Of a stretch of DNA of 64,000 bases, positions 52,820 to 60,683 are shown in pieces. Within the stretch, counting starts at the first letter, position 1. Every line of letters starts with the position of its first letter. Origin of the DNA: Treponema succinifaciens DSM 2489 (GTDB lineage Bacteria; Spirochaetota; Spirochaetia; Treponematales; Treponemataceae); NCBI RefSeq assembly GCF_000195275.1, contig NC_015385.1:2372501-2436500 (forward strand), in the 5' to 3' direction. The notes under the pieces are model-generated. The model searched no databases. It was given only the letters and a program-made list of their open reading frames with translations, and was not told the origin of the DNA. Position numbers and translations under genes: made by a program.

Positions 52820-53596
52820 TTATTTTTTTGCCACAATAACCATTGTTTTGGCGTTTTGGTCGTAAGGCTCTCCGCAAAATCCTCCTAAAACCTGCGCAGA
52901 AGAAAATCCGCACTCTTTGCAAAGAATGTCGCGCAGCTCTGCGGCGGAATAAAGGCGCTGGACAAATTCGTGCTCAATTCGTTTTCCGTCCTTGCCAATC
53001 AGAATCCATTTTGAAACCAAGCCTTCCCATGCGCCCTGCACTTTGAATTCCGTAAGAACTGTCATTCCGGCGCGCTCGAACCATTCGCCTTCTGTAAAAT
53101 ATTTTACGGCAGTCTCGCGGCTTATGCATTCAAGCACAAAAGTTCCACCTTTTTTAAGGGCTGCATTCACTTTTTTTAAGATTTTTATGTCGTCGCTGAT
53201 TCTGTCGCAGTAGCCAAAAGAATTGTAAATGTTCACGGCGGCATCAAACTTTTTGCGTGAAGAAAAAACTCTCATGTCCTTGTTTATAAATTCAATCTGG
53301 ACACCTTCGTCTTGCGCAGTTTCAGATGCCGCATCCAAAAACGGCTGAGTTATGTCAACACCGGTAACGTTCAGCCCAAGAAGAGCAAGTTCCACGCTGA
53401 TTCTTCCAGGTCCGCAGCACACATCCAGCACGGAATTTCCTTCAGAAAGTCTTGCAAGATTCATCACGCTTTTTGCAATTCCTGCCGCCTGAGCCCACTG
53501 CTGCCCGTCAAACATAATAGGACCGTAATTCAGCCAAAAATCTTCGTTTTCAAACCATTCAGTTTCAGTTTTTTCGTTTTTCATTGTCCATTCCAT
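52820..53596 (-). CDS. SAM-dependent methyltransferase
   Basis: 258 residues (a second ATG four codons in is equally possible). Class I fold: VLDVCCGPGRISVELALLGL glycine loop, GVDITQPFL acidic end, FINKDMRVF, and a DAAVNIYNSFGYC post-core strand typical of small-molecule or ubiE-like methyltransferases. Substrate unknown. Divergent from hprK; only 36 nt separate the starts. Confidence 0.85.
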   Translation of the reverse strand: MEWTMKNEKTETEWFENEDFWLNYGPIMFDGQQWAQAAGIAKSVMNLARLSEGNSVLDVCCGPGRISVELALLGLNVTGVDITQPFLDAASETAQDEGVQIEFINKDMRVFSSRKKFDAAVNIYNSFGYCDRISDDIKILKKVNAALKKGGTFVLECISRETAVKYFTEGEWFERAGMTVLTEFKVQGAWEGLVSKWILIGKDGKRIEHEFVQRLYSAAELRDILCKECGFSSAQVLGGFCGEPYDQNAKTMVIVAKK

Positions 53597-53597
53597 A

Positions 53598-53626
53598 TTG
53601 AGTTTGTTTGTTCATCGTTGTATACT
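53598..53626 (+). promoter_or_regulatory. Promoter of hprK (predicted leaderless)
   Basis: TTGAGT, 17-nt spacer, TATACT, then 6 nt to ATG 53633; no Shine-Dalgarno. Confidence 0.7.
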
Positions 53627-53632
53627 ATATAT

Positions 53633-54622
53633 ATGTCGGAAAAAAAGATAACAGTATTAGACCTTCTTGACTTGGATTTAAAAGGCCAGGACTCGCTGAA
53701 CATGAAGTGCATCGCGGGAAGATCCGGACTTTACAGGGAAATAACTGTTTCCGACATAAACCGCCCGGGACTTGCAATTTCCGGATTTTACGAATCTTTT
53801 GCTTATGAGCGCGTCCAGCTTTTTGGAAGAGGAGAATCCGCTTATCTTGGAAAGCTTGAATCTGAAGGAAATTTCGATCTTATAAAAAAATTCTTTACTT
53901 ATGAAATGCCCTGCATAGTTTTTAGCCACAGCATTGAGCCTTCAGAATTTTTTCTTTCAGTCGCGGAATCTTCAAGATGCGCGGTTCTTCAGACTGACTT
54001 GATTTCAACGGATTTTTCACAGCGGCTTTTAAGAGTTTTTTCAAATATTTTCGCTCCAAAAAAAACGCTCCACGGAGTTTTTGTAGAAGTTTACGGCGTT
54101 GGAATTCTTCTTATCGGAGAAAGCGGCGTTGGAAAAAGTGAAACTGCGCTTGAGCTTGTTGAGCGCGGACATCGTCTTGTTGCGGACGACATTGTTGAAA
54201 TAAGATGCGTAAACGGAAACTCAATTATCGGGCAGGGAGCAAACAAACTTATAAGCCATCACATGGAAATCCGCGGGCTTGGAATTATAAACATCGCGCA
54301 ACTTTATGGAGTCGGCGCAATCCGTGAGCAAAAAGAAGTGCAGATGGTCATAAAACTTGAAGCCTGGAACCAAACAAAAGTTTATGACAGAATCGGAACA
54401 AAGGGAGCTTTTATAGATCTTTTGGGCGTAAAAATTCCGATTATAGAAATTCCTGTAAAGCCGGGACGAAATCTTCCAATTATAATTGAAGCCGCCGCAA
54501 TGAATGAAAGACTAAAGACTATGGGCTATTATTCCGCGCAGGAATTCAACCAGAATATTTTACGTTGGATAGAAACTGGAGCCGCCCAGAGAGATTACTA
54601 TGGAAAAGAAGACTCTTATTGA
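53633..54622 (+). CDS. hprK: HPr kinase/phosphorylase
   Basis: 329 residues from ATG 53633; the longer frame upstream is antisense to the methyltransferase gene. N-terminal ~130 residues are the regulatory domain; the C-terminal kinase has Walker A GESGVGKSETALEL, the HPrK signature LLGVKIPIIEIPVKPGRN, and the catalytic His in GHRLVADDIV. It phosphorylates HPr on Ser46 and reverses this. ptsH follows 32 nt downstream. Confidence 0.96.
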   Translation: MSEKKITVLDLLDLDLKGQDSLNMKCIAGRSGLYREITVSDINRPGLAISGFYESFAYERVQLFGRGESAYLGKLESEGNFDLIKKFFTYEMPCIVFSHSIEPSEFFLSVAESSRCAVLQTDLISTDFSQRLLRVFSNIFAPKKTLHGVFVEVYGVGILLIGESGVGKSETALELVERGHRLVADDIVEIRCVNGNSIIGQGANKLISHHMEIRGLGIINIAQLYGVGAIREQKEVQMVIKLEAWNQTKVYDRIGTKGAFIDLLGVKIPIIEIPVKPGRNLPIIIEAAAMNERLKTMGYYSAQEFNQNILRWIETGAAQRDYYGKEDSY

Positions 54623-54654
54623 GTCCAAAAAATAAAAACAAAGGAAGTGCCACT

Positions 54655-54921
54655 GTGACAGAAAAAATTCTTACAGTTAGAAACCGCGCAGGAATCCACG
54701 CAAGACCTGCAGCATTGATTGCCCAGACAGCAAACAAGTTTTCATCAGAAATAATCCTCGAAAAAGACTCGACCACCGTAAACGCCAAGTCAATAATGGG
54801 TGTTATCACAATGGCGGCTGGATATAACACAAATATAACTCTAAAGGCTGAAGGTTCGGACGAGAAAGAAGCTGCCGAAGCTATCTTCAAACTTTTTGAA
54901 GCGAAATTTGAAGAGGAGTAG
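54655..54921 (+). CDS. ptsH: Phosphocarrier protein HPr
   Basis: 88 residues from GTG 54655 with AAGGAAG upstream. The EI-phosphorylated His is in NRAGIHARPAA (His15 equivalent) and the HPr-kinase Ser in KSIMGVITMAA (Ser46 equivalent). Both sites are present, so both PTS and kinase control are possible. Confidence 0.95.
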   Translation: MTEKILTVRNRAGIHARPAALIAQTANKFSSEIILEKDSTTVNAKSIMGVITMAAGYNTNITLKAEGSDEKEAAEAIFKLFEAKFEEE

Positions 54922-54924
54922 CCA

Positions 54925-55539
54925 ATGAAAAATCTTACAGACCGGCAAAAGGAAGTTTTGGAATTTATCGCGCGCTTTACAGAAGAAAATGGTTATCCTC
55001 CGACTGTACGCGAAATTGGAGAAAACTTCGGGATTTCACTTAGAGCTGTGCAAGACCATATCGCCGCCTGCCAGAAAAAGGGCTACCTTTCACAGTGCCA
55101 GAAACGCTCACGCTCAATCCGTGTCTTAAAAGACGATGGGCTTGTAAGAGAAACAAAGCCGTTCTTGGCAAAAATTCCTCTGCTTGGAACTGTAGCCGCA
55201 GGAAAGCCTCTTCTTTGCGAGGAAAATCTTGACGGCTATGTAAACATCGCAGAGCCTTTTGTGCGTCCGGGAAAAAGCTATTTTGCCCTTCACGTCCGCG
55301 GCGCAAGCATGGCAAACGCAGGAATTCTTGACGGCGATCTTGCGATAATTGAACAGGCAGAAATCGCCACCGAAGGACAGATTGTTGTTGCCGTTGTAAA
55401 CAACGCAATCACATTAAAAAGATTCTACCGTGAAGAGGAAAGAATCCGTCTTCAGCCAGAAAATCCAGATTTCCAGCCGATTTACACAAGAGATGTTCAG
55501 ATTGCAGGAATAATGGTTGGACTTGTAAGAACATACTAG
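54925..55539 (+). CDS. lexA: LexA repressor
   Basis: 204 residues. N-terminal winged HTH (LTDRQKEVLEFIARFTEENG, VREIGENFGISLRAVQDHI). Self-cleavage Ala-Gly in GTVAAGKPLL, catalytic Ser in GASMANAGI and Lys in ITLKRFY. Represses SOS genes until RecA triggers cleavage. GAGGAG ribosome site inside the end of ptsH; ptsH-lexA linkage is noteworthy. Confidence 0.95.
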   Translation: MKNLTDRQKEVLEFIARFTEENGYPPTVREIGENFGISLRAVQDHIAACQKKGYLSQCQKRSRSIRVLKDDGLVRETKPFLAKIPLLGTVAAGKPLLCEENLDGYVNIAEPFVRPGKSYFALHVRGASMANAGILDGDLAIIEQAEIATEGQIVVAVVNNAITLKRFYREEERIRLQPENPDFQPIYTRDVQIAGIMVGLVRTY

Positions 55540-55540
55540 A

Positions 55541-56557
55541 ATGGCAGAAACAGAAGTCTATCTTTTTACAGGTCCAGAAGCCGGTGAAAAAAACGAAGCA
55601 ATAGAAAATCTACGGGATGCAGCCTCAAAGAAAAACAACGGGATTGAGCAGTACAAATATTACGCCGCCGATGTAAGAATTGAAGACATTGTAGCCCAGC
55701 TTCAAAATGCAAGCCTTTTTTCCCCGGCGCTTTTTATATCACTTAGAAATGCCGAGCAGATAAAACAAAAAAGCGACATTGAATCTCTTGTTTCCTGGAT
55801 AAAGGCTTCTAAAAATTCTCCAAACACACTTGTTTTAATTTCCGAAGAAAATTCCATAGACAAAAAAATTGAAAGCGCAGTTCCTTCCAGCCACAAGAAA
55901 ATTTTCTGGGAAATGTTTGAAAACAGAAAGCCTCAGTGGGTTGAAAACTTCTTCAGGAAAAACGGATTTTCTATTTCACCGGACGCAGTTGAACAAATTC
56001 TTGAAATGGTCGAAAACAACACGGAAAGCCTCAAGTCTGAATGCTCAAGATTTTTCTTTTGCTTTGAAAAAGGCACAACAATTACTTCCGATGACGTTGA
56101 AAAAATTCTTTCGCACAACAGAGAAGAAAATGCGTTTACACTTTTTGACTCAATGGCAGACATTTCAAAAAATCCACAGCAGCGTTTTGAAAGCTCACTG
56201 GAAATTCTTCAGAAAATACGCGCAACAAAAGAATCAAACGGAATCGCATTAATTGCAGGTCTTACATATTGCTTTAGGCAGCTGCGGCTGTGGCATTCGC
56301 TCCATTCAGACGGGAATTCTCCAGCCGACTCAGAGTTAAAGTCATCAGGGTTTTCAGGCAAGCGGAATCAGGAAAAATATTCAAAGGCAGCCAAAATCTG
56401 GACAGCAGGCACCGCATCTTCAATCCTCGCGCTTCTTTCCGCAACAGACATTTCAATCAGGGAAACAGGAACAGCCCTTGAAGAAACCTACCTTTATATG
56501 CTCATTTATTCAATTGTAATAAAAAACGGACTTTTCTGCTCCGTATGCGAATATTAA
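55541..56557 (+). CDS. holA: DNA polymerase III subunit delta
   Basis: 338 residues. The clamp-loader delta subunit pattern is present: YLFTGPEAGEKNEAI start without Walker A, LQNASLFSPALFISLRNAEQ, then the helical collar domain (LIAGLTYCFRQLRLWHSL). Starts 1 nt after lexA, so an hprK-ptsH-lexA-holA operon. Followed by a bidirectional terminator. Confidence 0.88.
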   Translation: MAETEVYLFTGPEAGEKNEAIENLRDAASKKNNGIEQYKYYAADVRIEDIVAQLQNASLFSPALFISLRNAEQIKQKSDIESLVSWIKASKNSPNTLVLISEENSIDKKIESAVPSSHKKIFWEMFENRKPQWVENFFRKNGFSISPDAVEQILEMVENNTESLKSECSRFFFCFEKGTTITSDDVEKILSHNREENAFTLFDSMADISKNPQQRFESSLEILQKIRATKESNGIALIAGLTYCFRQLRLWHSLHSDGNSPADSELKSSGFSGKRNQEKYSKAAKIWTAGTASSILALLSATDISIRETGTALEETYLYMLIYSIVIKNGLFCSVCEY

Positions 56558-56573
56558 AAATAATGACATTTAA

Positions 56574-56614
56574 AACAAAAAAAGTCCGCCTGAAAACAAG
56601 CGGGCTTTCTTTTT
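56574..56614. terminator. Bidirectional terminator between holA and rpsD
   Basis: AGTCCGCCTG pairs with CAAGCGGGCT around AAAA, flanked by an A-run and a T-rich tract. Confidence 0.8.
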
Positions 56615-56628
56615 AAAGCGGAACCTAA

Positions 56629-57222
56629 TTATTTAGAGTAGAATTCAACAACAAGCTGTTCATTGATTTCTACAGGAATTTCTTCACGCTTTGGCATCAT
56701 GATAAGTTTTCCAGAGAAAGCTTCTTCTGAAACTTCAATATAAGCAAGCGGACGGCGGTTTCCATTAAGGAAGCTTGTCTTAAACTGCTCATTTTTCTGG
56801 GCTTTTTCACAAAGTGCTACAACCTGACCTGGTTTTACCTGGAAAGACGGAATGCTGATTTTTTTGCCATCAACACGAACGTGTCCATGAGAAACAACCT
56901 GACGGGCCATGCGGATTGAATTTGCAAAACCAATGCGGTAAACAAGATTATCAAGGCGAGTTTCAAGACCAACAATAAGGTTTTCACCAGTCTTTCCTTC
57001 TTTTCTTGAAGCGATGTCGTAATAACGGCGAAGCTGGCGCTCAAGAATTCCGTAGTAAGCCTTTACCTTCTGTTTTTCGCAAAGCTGTTTTCCGTATTCA
57101 GAAGTTTTCTTTGACTTCTTAAAAGCCGGATCATTTGCTCTGTTCATTGCCTTTGGGTGTCCGCAGACATTTACACCAAGTCTTCTGCATTCCTTAAAAC
57201 GAGGATTTCTTCTAGTTGCCAT
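56629..57222 (-). CDS. rpsD: 30S ribosomal protein S4
   Basis: 197 residues. S4 domain RLDNLVYRIGFANSIRMARQVVSHGHVRVDGKKI, C-terminal EIPVEINEQLVVEFYS. A primary 16S rRNA binder and an autoregulator in many bacteria. It stands alone here rather than in the alpha operon. The leader contains overlapping hairpins next to the ribosome site (AGGAG). Confidence 0.96.
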   Translation of the reverse strand: MATRRNPRFKECRRLGVNVCGHPKAMNRANDPAFKKSKKTSEYGKQLCEKQKVKAYYGILERQLRRYYDIASRKEGKTGENLIVGLETRLDNLVYRIGFANSIRMARQVVSHGHVRVDGKKISIPSFQVKPGQVVALCEKAQKNEQFKTSFLNGNRRPLAYIEVSEEAFSGKLIMMPKREEIPVEINEQLVVEFYSK

Positions 57223-57230
57223 AATTTTTA

Positions 57231-57277
57231 CTCCTATTCACCATGGTGATTTTCTCACCAATTTTTGCCGCGGTGAG
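57231..57277 (-). promoter_or_regulatory. rpsD leader with alternating hairpins
   Basis: In mRNA order: CTCACC, GGTGAG, TCACCA, TGGTGA, AGGAG. Each arm can pair with the next: GGTGAG with CTCACC or, across AAAA, with TCACCA; TCACCA also forms a perfect 12-bp palindrome with TGGTGA directly before the ribosome site. Mutually exclusive pairing near the start suggests S4 feedback or another switch. Confidence 0.55.
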
Positions 57278-57371
57278 GGATATAAATTAGTTTATAAATT
57301 ATATAAAACTTTCAAACTAATTTCAATAGAGATTTTTTATAAGCTCCACAAATAAGTTTTTGGCAAAAAGA

Positions 57372-57487
57372 CTCTGATTGTTGCGGCCGCGTGAGCTGGC
57401 ACTTCTATAGTTACTTTGCAACAATCAGTGTGTAGCGCATTATTGCGCGATTTTGAACCAGGAAACCGTGTCTGGGAGACAGTTTTA
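57372..57487. ncRNA. Candidate structured RNA in the rpsD-PilZ intergenic region
   Basis: Three consecutive stems: CTGATTGTTGC (57373-57383) pairs exactly with GCAACAATCAG (57418-57428); GCGCA-TTAT-TGCGC follows; then AAAC..TGTCT-GGG-AGACA-GTTT. G+C is higher than the flanks. No known RNA family is recognised, strand is undecided, and no good terminator is seen. The remainder of 57223-57600 is A/T-rich without genes. Confidence 0.4.
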
Positions 57488-57600
57488 TGCTGAATACATT
57501 TATAATGCGTTTCTCCTGTTTATAAGTAAAAACCTTTCATAGTATTTTTTTAATATTTTCTATTGTTGAAAGAAGAATTATGAGTTATTATTGATATACT

Positions 57601-58503
57601 ATGGCAATCGTTACAGCTCAGGTTATCAACCGCTATTACGAAAATTATAAAAACACAGAAATCACCTTTTCAAAGGAAATAATACATACTCTAAAAATGG
57701 ATCCGCGTCAGGTTTATATAAAATGCAGCGGACTTCAATGGCCTTGCATTATAAATTCAACGTCATTCAGTCAGGCAAAAATAATACTCGGGACAAAAAG
57801 CGGAGCCTATGCAGTACTTTCAAATAAATCCGCACCACCAGTCAGCTTAAGATTTTGCTTTTACCAGCCAGACGGTCAACTGATGAGTTTTTTTGTTACG
57901 GCTAAAGTCTACCTGATTGAACCGTATATGAACAGCACCGATCTTTCCATTATTACAATTCAGTACACACAAAGACCGCCGGACGACTTGATTCTGATGA
58001 TTGGAAACATTCTCGATGCTAATTTCAATGCGGCAAGAAGAAAAGAAGAGCGCATTCTTATAACCCAGGAATCAATGCGCAAGCTCGGACTTCAGAAAAA
58101 AGAAATTGTAATTTACATACAGAACGTTCCGCGCCATTGCATTTTGCAGGACTTGTCATTTGGAGGCGCAAGAATTGTTCTGCTTGGACTTGCAAAATTC
58201 CTTATAAACAAGGAAGCTCTTATTCAGCTTGAATTTGAAGATCCTCACGAGACAATTTCAATCCGCGGAATTATTGTAAGAACAGACTTTATAGAAGGCA
58301 GAAAGGACATTATTTCAGCAAGCATAAAATTTGCAGAAGATTCCATAAGCCTTGCATATAAAGTCCACATAAACAAATACATTGCAAACACAAAGCGCAA
58401 AGAGCTGGACAATAAGTTCACAGCCGGAGAGCTTGAAGATGCTCAGCCTGCGGACGAGATCAAGCCTGCATCTCCTGTTCAGCCGGAAAATTCAGCAACA
58501 TAA
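57601..58503 (+). CDS. PilZ-domain c-di-GMP effector
   Basis: 300 residues. The second half has the PilZ c-di-GMP signature RRKEER then QDLSFGGARIVL (RxxxR and DxSxxG). The first ~140 residues are a YcgR-like beta domain. The ATG follows a weak TTGAAA-N17-TATTGA-N6 arrangement and has no clear Shine-Dalgarno. Likely partner of cyclases such as the one at 5775. Confidence 0.88.
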   Translation: MAIVTAQVINRYYENYKNTEITFSKEIIHTLKMDPRQVYIKCSGLQWPCIINSTSFSQAKIILGTKSGAYAVLSNKSAPPVSLRFCFYQPDGQLMSFFVTAKVYLIEPYMNSTDLSIITIQYTQRPPDDLILMIGNILDANFNAARRKEERILITQESMRKLGLQKKEIVIYIQNVPRHCILQDLSFGGARIVLLGLAKFLINKEALIQLEFEDPHETISIRGIIVRTDFIEGRKDIISASIKFAEDSISLAYKVHINKYIANTKRKELDNKFTAGELEDAQPADEIKPASPVQPENSAT

Positions 58504-58520
58504 TTTTAGCAAGGAAAAAA

Positions 58521-59675
58521 ATGGTTTCTACAAATTCACTGGATTCTATCTATTTTATAAAGCTGCCTGAAGGCTCTGTTCTTTCCCCAAAGGCAATGAA
58601 AATCAATCCTGAAATTCCGCTGCCTGTTCAGAAAAAAAATCCAGAAGATCCAGTTGAGCAAGATGCGGCAAAACTTTCAGAAGAGCAGATTCTCTCTGGC
58701 ATTTTAACAGTTCTTGCTTATGACAAAAAAAATGAAAATTCAGAATATTACCGCAAGCTGATTACAGATGTCCGCCCCGGAATAAAAAAAGAGCTGGCAG
58801 AAGCCGCAATATTAAAAGCCCGCAACGAAGACTGGGATTTAGCGGAAGAAATTTGGCTGGCTGTAAACGGAATCGACCCGCAAGACAAAGCGATAATCCT
58901 GAATATGGCGATTTTCTTTGACCAAAAAGCGGACAGCTACCGGCGCAATTCCTTGAATGAAGATGCGGATGCTTATGACGAAGCTGCGCTTGACTACTAC
59001 AAGCAGGCCATGGACAGCGACAAGGAAATTCCAGACGCATATTTTAACGCAGGCTTTTTTTACCTGAAAAAACGCGACTATGGCGAAGCGAAAGGCTGCT
59101 TTGAAAGCTACCTCGGACTTGTCGCAGATGAAAAAGACGAAGAACTTGGCGAAAACGGAATTTACAAAAAAGAGCGCGCGCAGGAAATCATCAATAAAAT
59201 TTCAAACCGCAATTTGGAAAACGACAGGTTCCGCGATGCATATAAACTTATTTCAGAAGGTCAGGAAGAAAAAGGACTTGAAGAAATAAGAAAATTCATA
59301 AGGGACAATCCTGTTGTCTGGAACGCATGGTTTTTGCTTGGCTGGGGACTCAGGCGTCTTGGACGATTTGAAGATGCAAAACAGGCGTTTCTAAAAGCAA
59401 GAGAATGTGAAGGCGGAGATGAAAACGCAGACACATTAAATGAGCTTGCAATCTGCCAGATGGAAACAGGCGAACTAAAAGAAGCAAAAGAAACTTTGGT
59501 AGACGCGCTTTCAATGGATTCAGAAAACACAAAAATTATAAGCAACCTTGGCTGTCTGTGCTTAAAAATGAATCAGAATGAAGAAGCAAGAAAATATTTT
59601 GAAGTTGTCCTTGAAATCGACCCGGATGACAAAATTGCAACAGCGCAAATAGCAAAGCTAGATGCTGAAATTTAA
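58521..59675 (+). CDS. TPR-repeat protein
   Basis: 384 residues. TPR helices from about residue 110 to the end: PDAYFNAGFFYLKKRDYGEAKGCFE, WFLLGWGLRRLGRFEDAKQAF, TLNELAICQMETGELKEAKETL, ISNLGCLCLKMNQNEEARKYFE. No signal peptide, so cytoplasmic scaffolding. Only 17 nt after the PilZ gene with AAGGA upstream, so one transcription unit and possibly one pathway. Confidence 0.85.
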   Translation: MVSTNSLDSIYFIKLPEGSVLSPKAMKINPEIPLPVQKKNPEDPVEQDAAKLSEEQILSGILTVLAYDKKNENSEYYRKLITDVRPGIKKELAEAAILKARNEDWDLAEEIWLAVNGIDPQDKAIILNMAIFFDQKADSYRRNSLNEDADAYDEAALDYYKQAMDSDKEIPDAYFNAGFFYLKKRDYGEAKGCFESYLGLVADEKDEELGENGIYKKERAQEIINKISNRNLENDRFRDAYKLISEGQEEKGLEEIRKFIRDNPVVWNAWFLLGWGLRRLGRFEDAKQAFLKARECEGGDENADTLNELAICQMETGELKEAKETLVDALSMDSENTKIISNLGCLCLKMNQNEEARKYFEVVLEIDPDDKIATAQIAKLDAEI

Positions 59676-59681
59676 CGCGGC

Positions 59682-60134
59682 TTAATCTAAAACAATTTTA
59701 TCGCCAGTTTTTATTCCAGTTTTTTCAAACCAACCCTGAGGAACCTCCAAAGCATATCTTACAGAACGAGTGCTTTTTACAGGCGCAAGGCTAAAAGGCG
59801 TCATATCAAAAATATTCTGAATTTTTCCAGATCTATCAATGTAGGCAATTGAAAGCGGATGCGGTGTGTTTTTCATCCAGAAACTTAAAACCTGATCTTT
59901 TTCAAAAACAAAGAGCATTCCTGTTCCTTCTGGAATATTTTTGCGGTTCATAAATCCGTAGTTGCGCTCTTCTTCTTTTTGGGCAATCTCGGCTTTTACA
60001 AAAACAGAATTGCCTGCTGAAGTTAAAATTTCAATTTCTTCTACAGAAAGATTAAATTTCTTATTCTGGCACGAAACAAAAAAAGGAAAAAAAACGCAAA
60101 CCGCAAAAAATGCAAAAAACTTAAACTTTTTCAT
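59682..60134 (-). CDS. DUF192 lipoprotein
   Basis: 150 residues with a lipoprotein signal (lipobox VSCQ). The DUF192 core is clear: NYGFMNRKNIPEGTGMLFVFE, LSFWMKNTPHPLSIAYID, VRYALEVPQGWFEKTGIKTGD. Function of the family is unknown. Last of a murB-cNMP-60138-DUF192 run with 3-11 nt spacing or overlap. Confidence 0.88.
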   Translation of the reverse strand: MKKFKFFAFFAVCVFFPFFVSCQNKKFNLSVEEIEILTSAGNSVFVKAEIAQKEEERNYGFMNRKNIPEGTGMLFVFEKDQVLSFWMKNTPHPLSIAYIDRSGKIQNIFDMTPFSLAPVKSTRSVRYALEVPQGWFEKTGIKTGDKIVLD

Positions 60135-60137
60135 AAA

Positions 60138-60683
60138 TCAAAGTCCTTCAAGGAATTCATCTCGCGCCATTTCTTCCGCGCTTTTATTTACAAGAGCCTT
60201 TGACTGCAAGTCCTCAAAAATTTTCCTGTCAGTATATTTTAAAGTCAGCGGACGTTCCAGCGACATAATTACGTTGTCGTCTTTCCATTCGGATTTTTCA
60301 GGATTAAGTGATGACGGATTTCCATATTTTTCAGTCAATGAGGAAAAGACAGAATAATGGTCAATTTTCGAGCGGCGCAAATTCAGTGTAATTGTGTAAA
60401 GCTTATCTTCGTAAAACTGAAACCAGCAACGGTCAAGAAATGAATACGGAGCATTTTTTGAAGTGTCGGTTTCTATTAAAGTCCTGTTTTCTCCAGGCAA
60501 AAGCGAAACATCCCTGTCGCCTCTGTAGCCAAAATTCAAATCTTTTTTTAAAGCCTCTTTTACCTGATCCACAGACATTCCAAGCTGTATTCCGCGATAG
60601 CCAAAAGGAAGCGAATCTTCAGCAAAAAAAGGGAAAGTCAAAAGCAATGCAAAAAAACAGATAAAAAAAGTTTTAATTCGCAT
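60138..60683 (-). CDS. Secreted hypothetical protein
   Basis: 181 residues with a signal peptide (cut near FFA-ED). Mature part: GYRGIQLGMSVDQVKEALKKD, WFQFYEDKLYTITLN, YGNPSSLNPEKSEW, a plan like small beta-alpha periplasmic proteins (the GIQLGMSxxxVK block recalls SmpA/OmlA-like folds). Starts inside the end of the cNMP gene (11-nt overlap). Confidence 0.75.
   Translation of the reverse strand: MRIKTFFICFFALLLTFPFFAEDSLPFGYRGIQLGMSVDQVKEALKKDLNFGYRGDRDVSLLPGENRTLIETDTSKNAPYSFLDRCWFQFYEDKLYTITLNLRRSKIDHYSVFSSLTEKYGNPSSLNPEKSEWKDDNVIMSLERPLTLKYTDRKIFEDLQSKALVNKSAEEMARDEFLEGL

Noticed and set aside
53312-53632. N-terminal extension of hprK in the same frame
   Set aside because: Antisense to the methyltransferase gene, upstream of the promoter, and not HPrK-like.
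57372-57487. tmRNA, 6S or SRP RNA
   Set aside because: No tag peptide frame, SRP Alu/S-domain motif, or 6S-type central bubble could be identified; left as an unassigned candidate.
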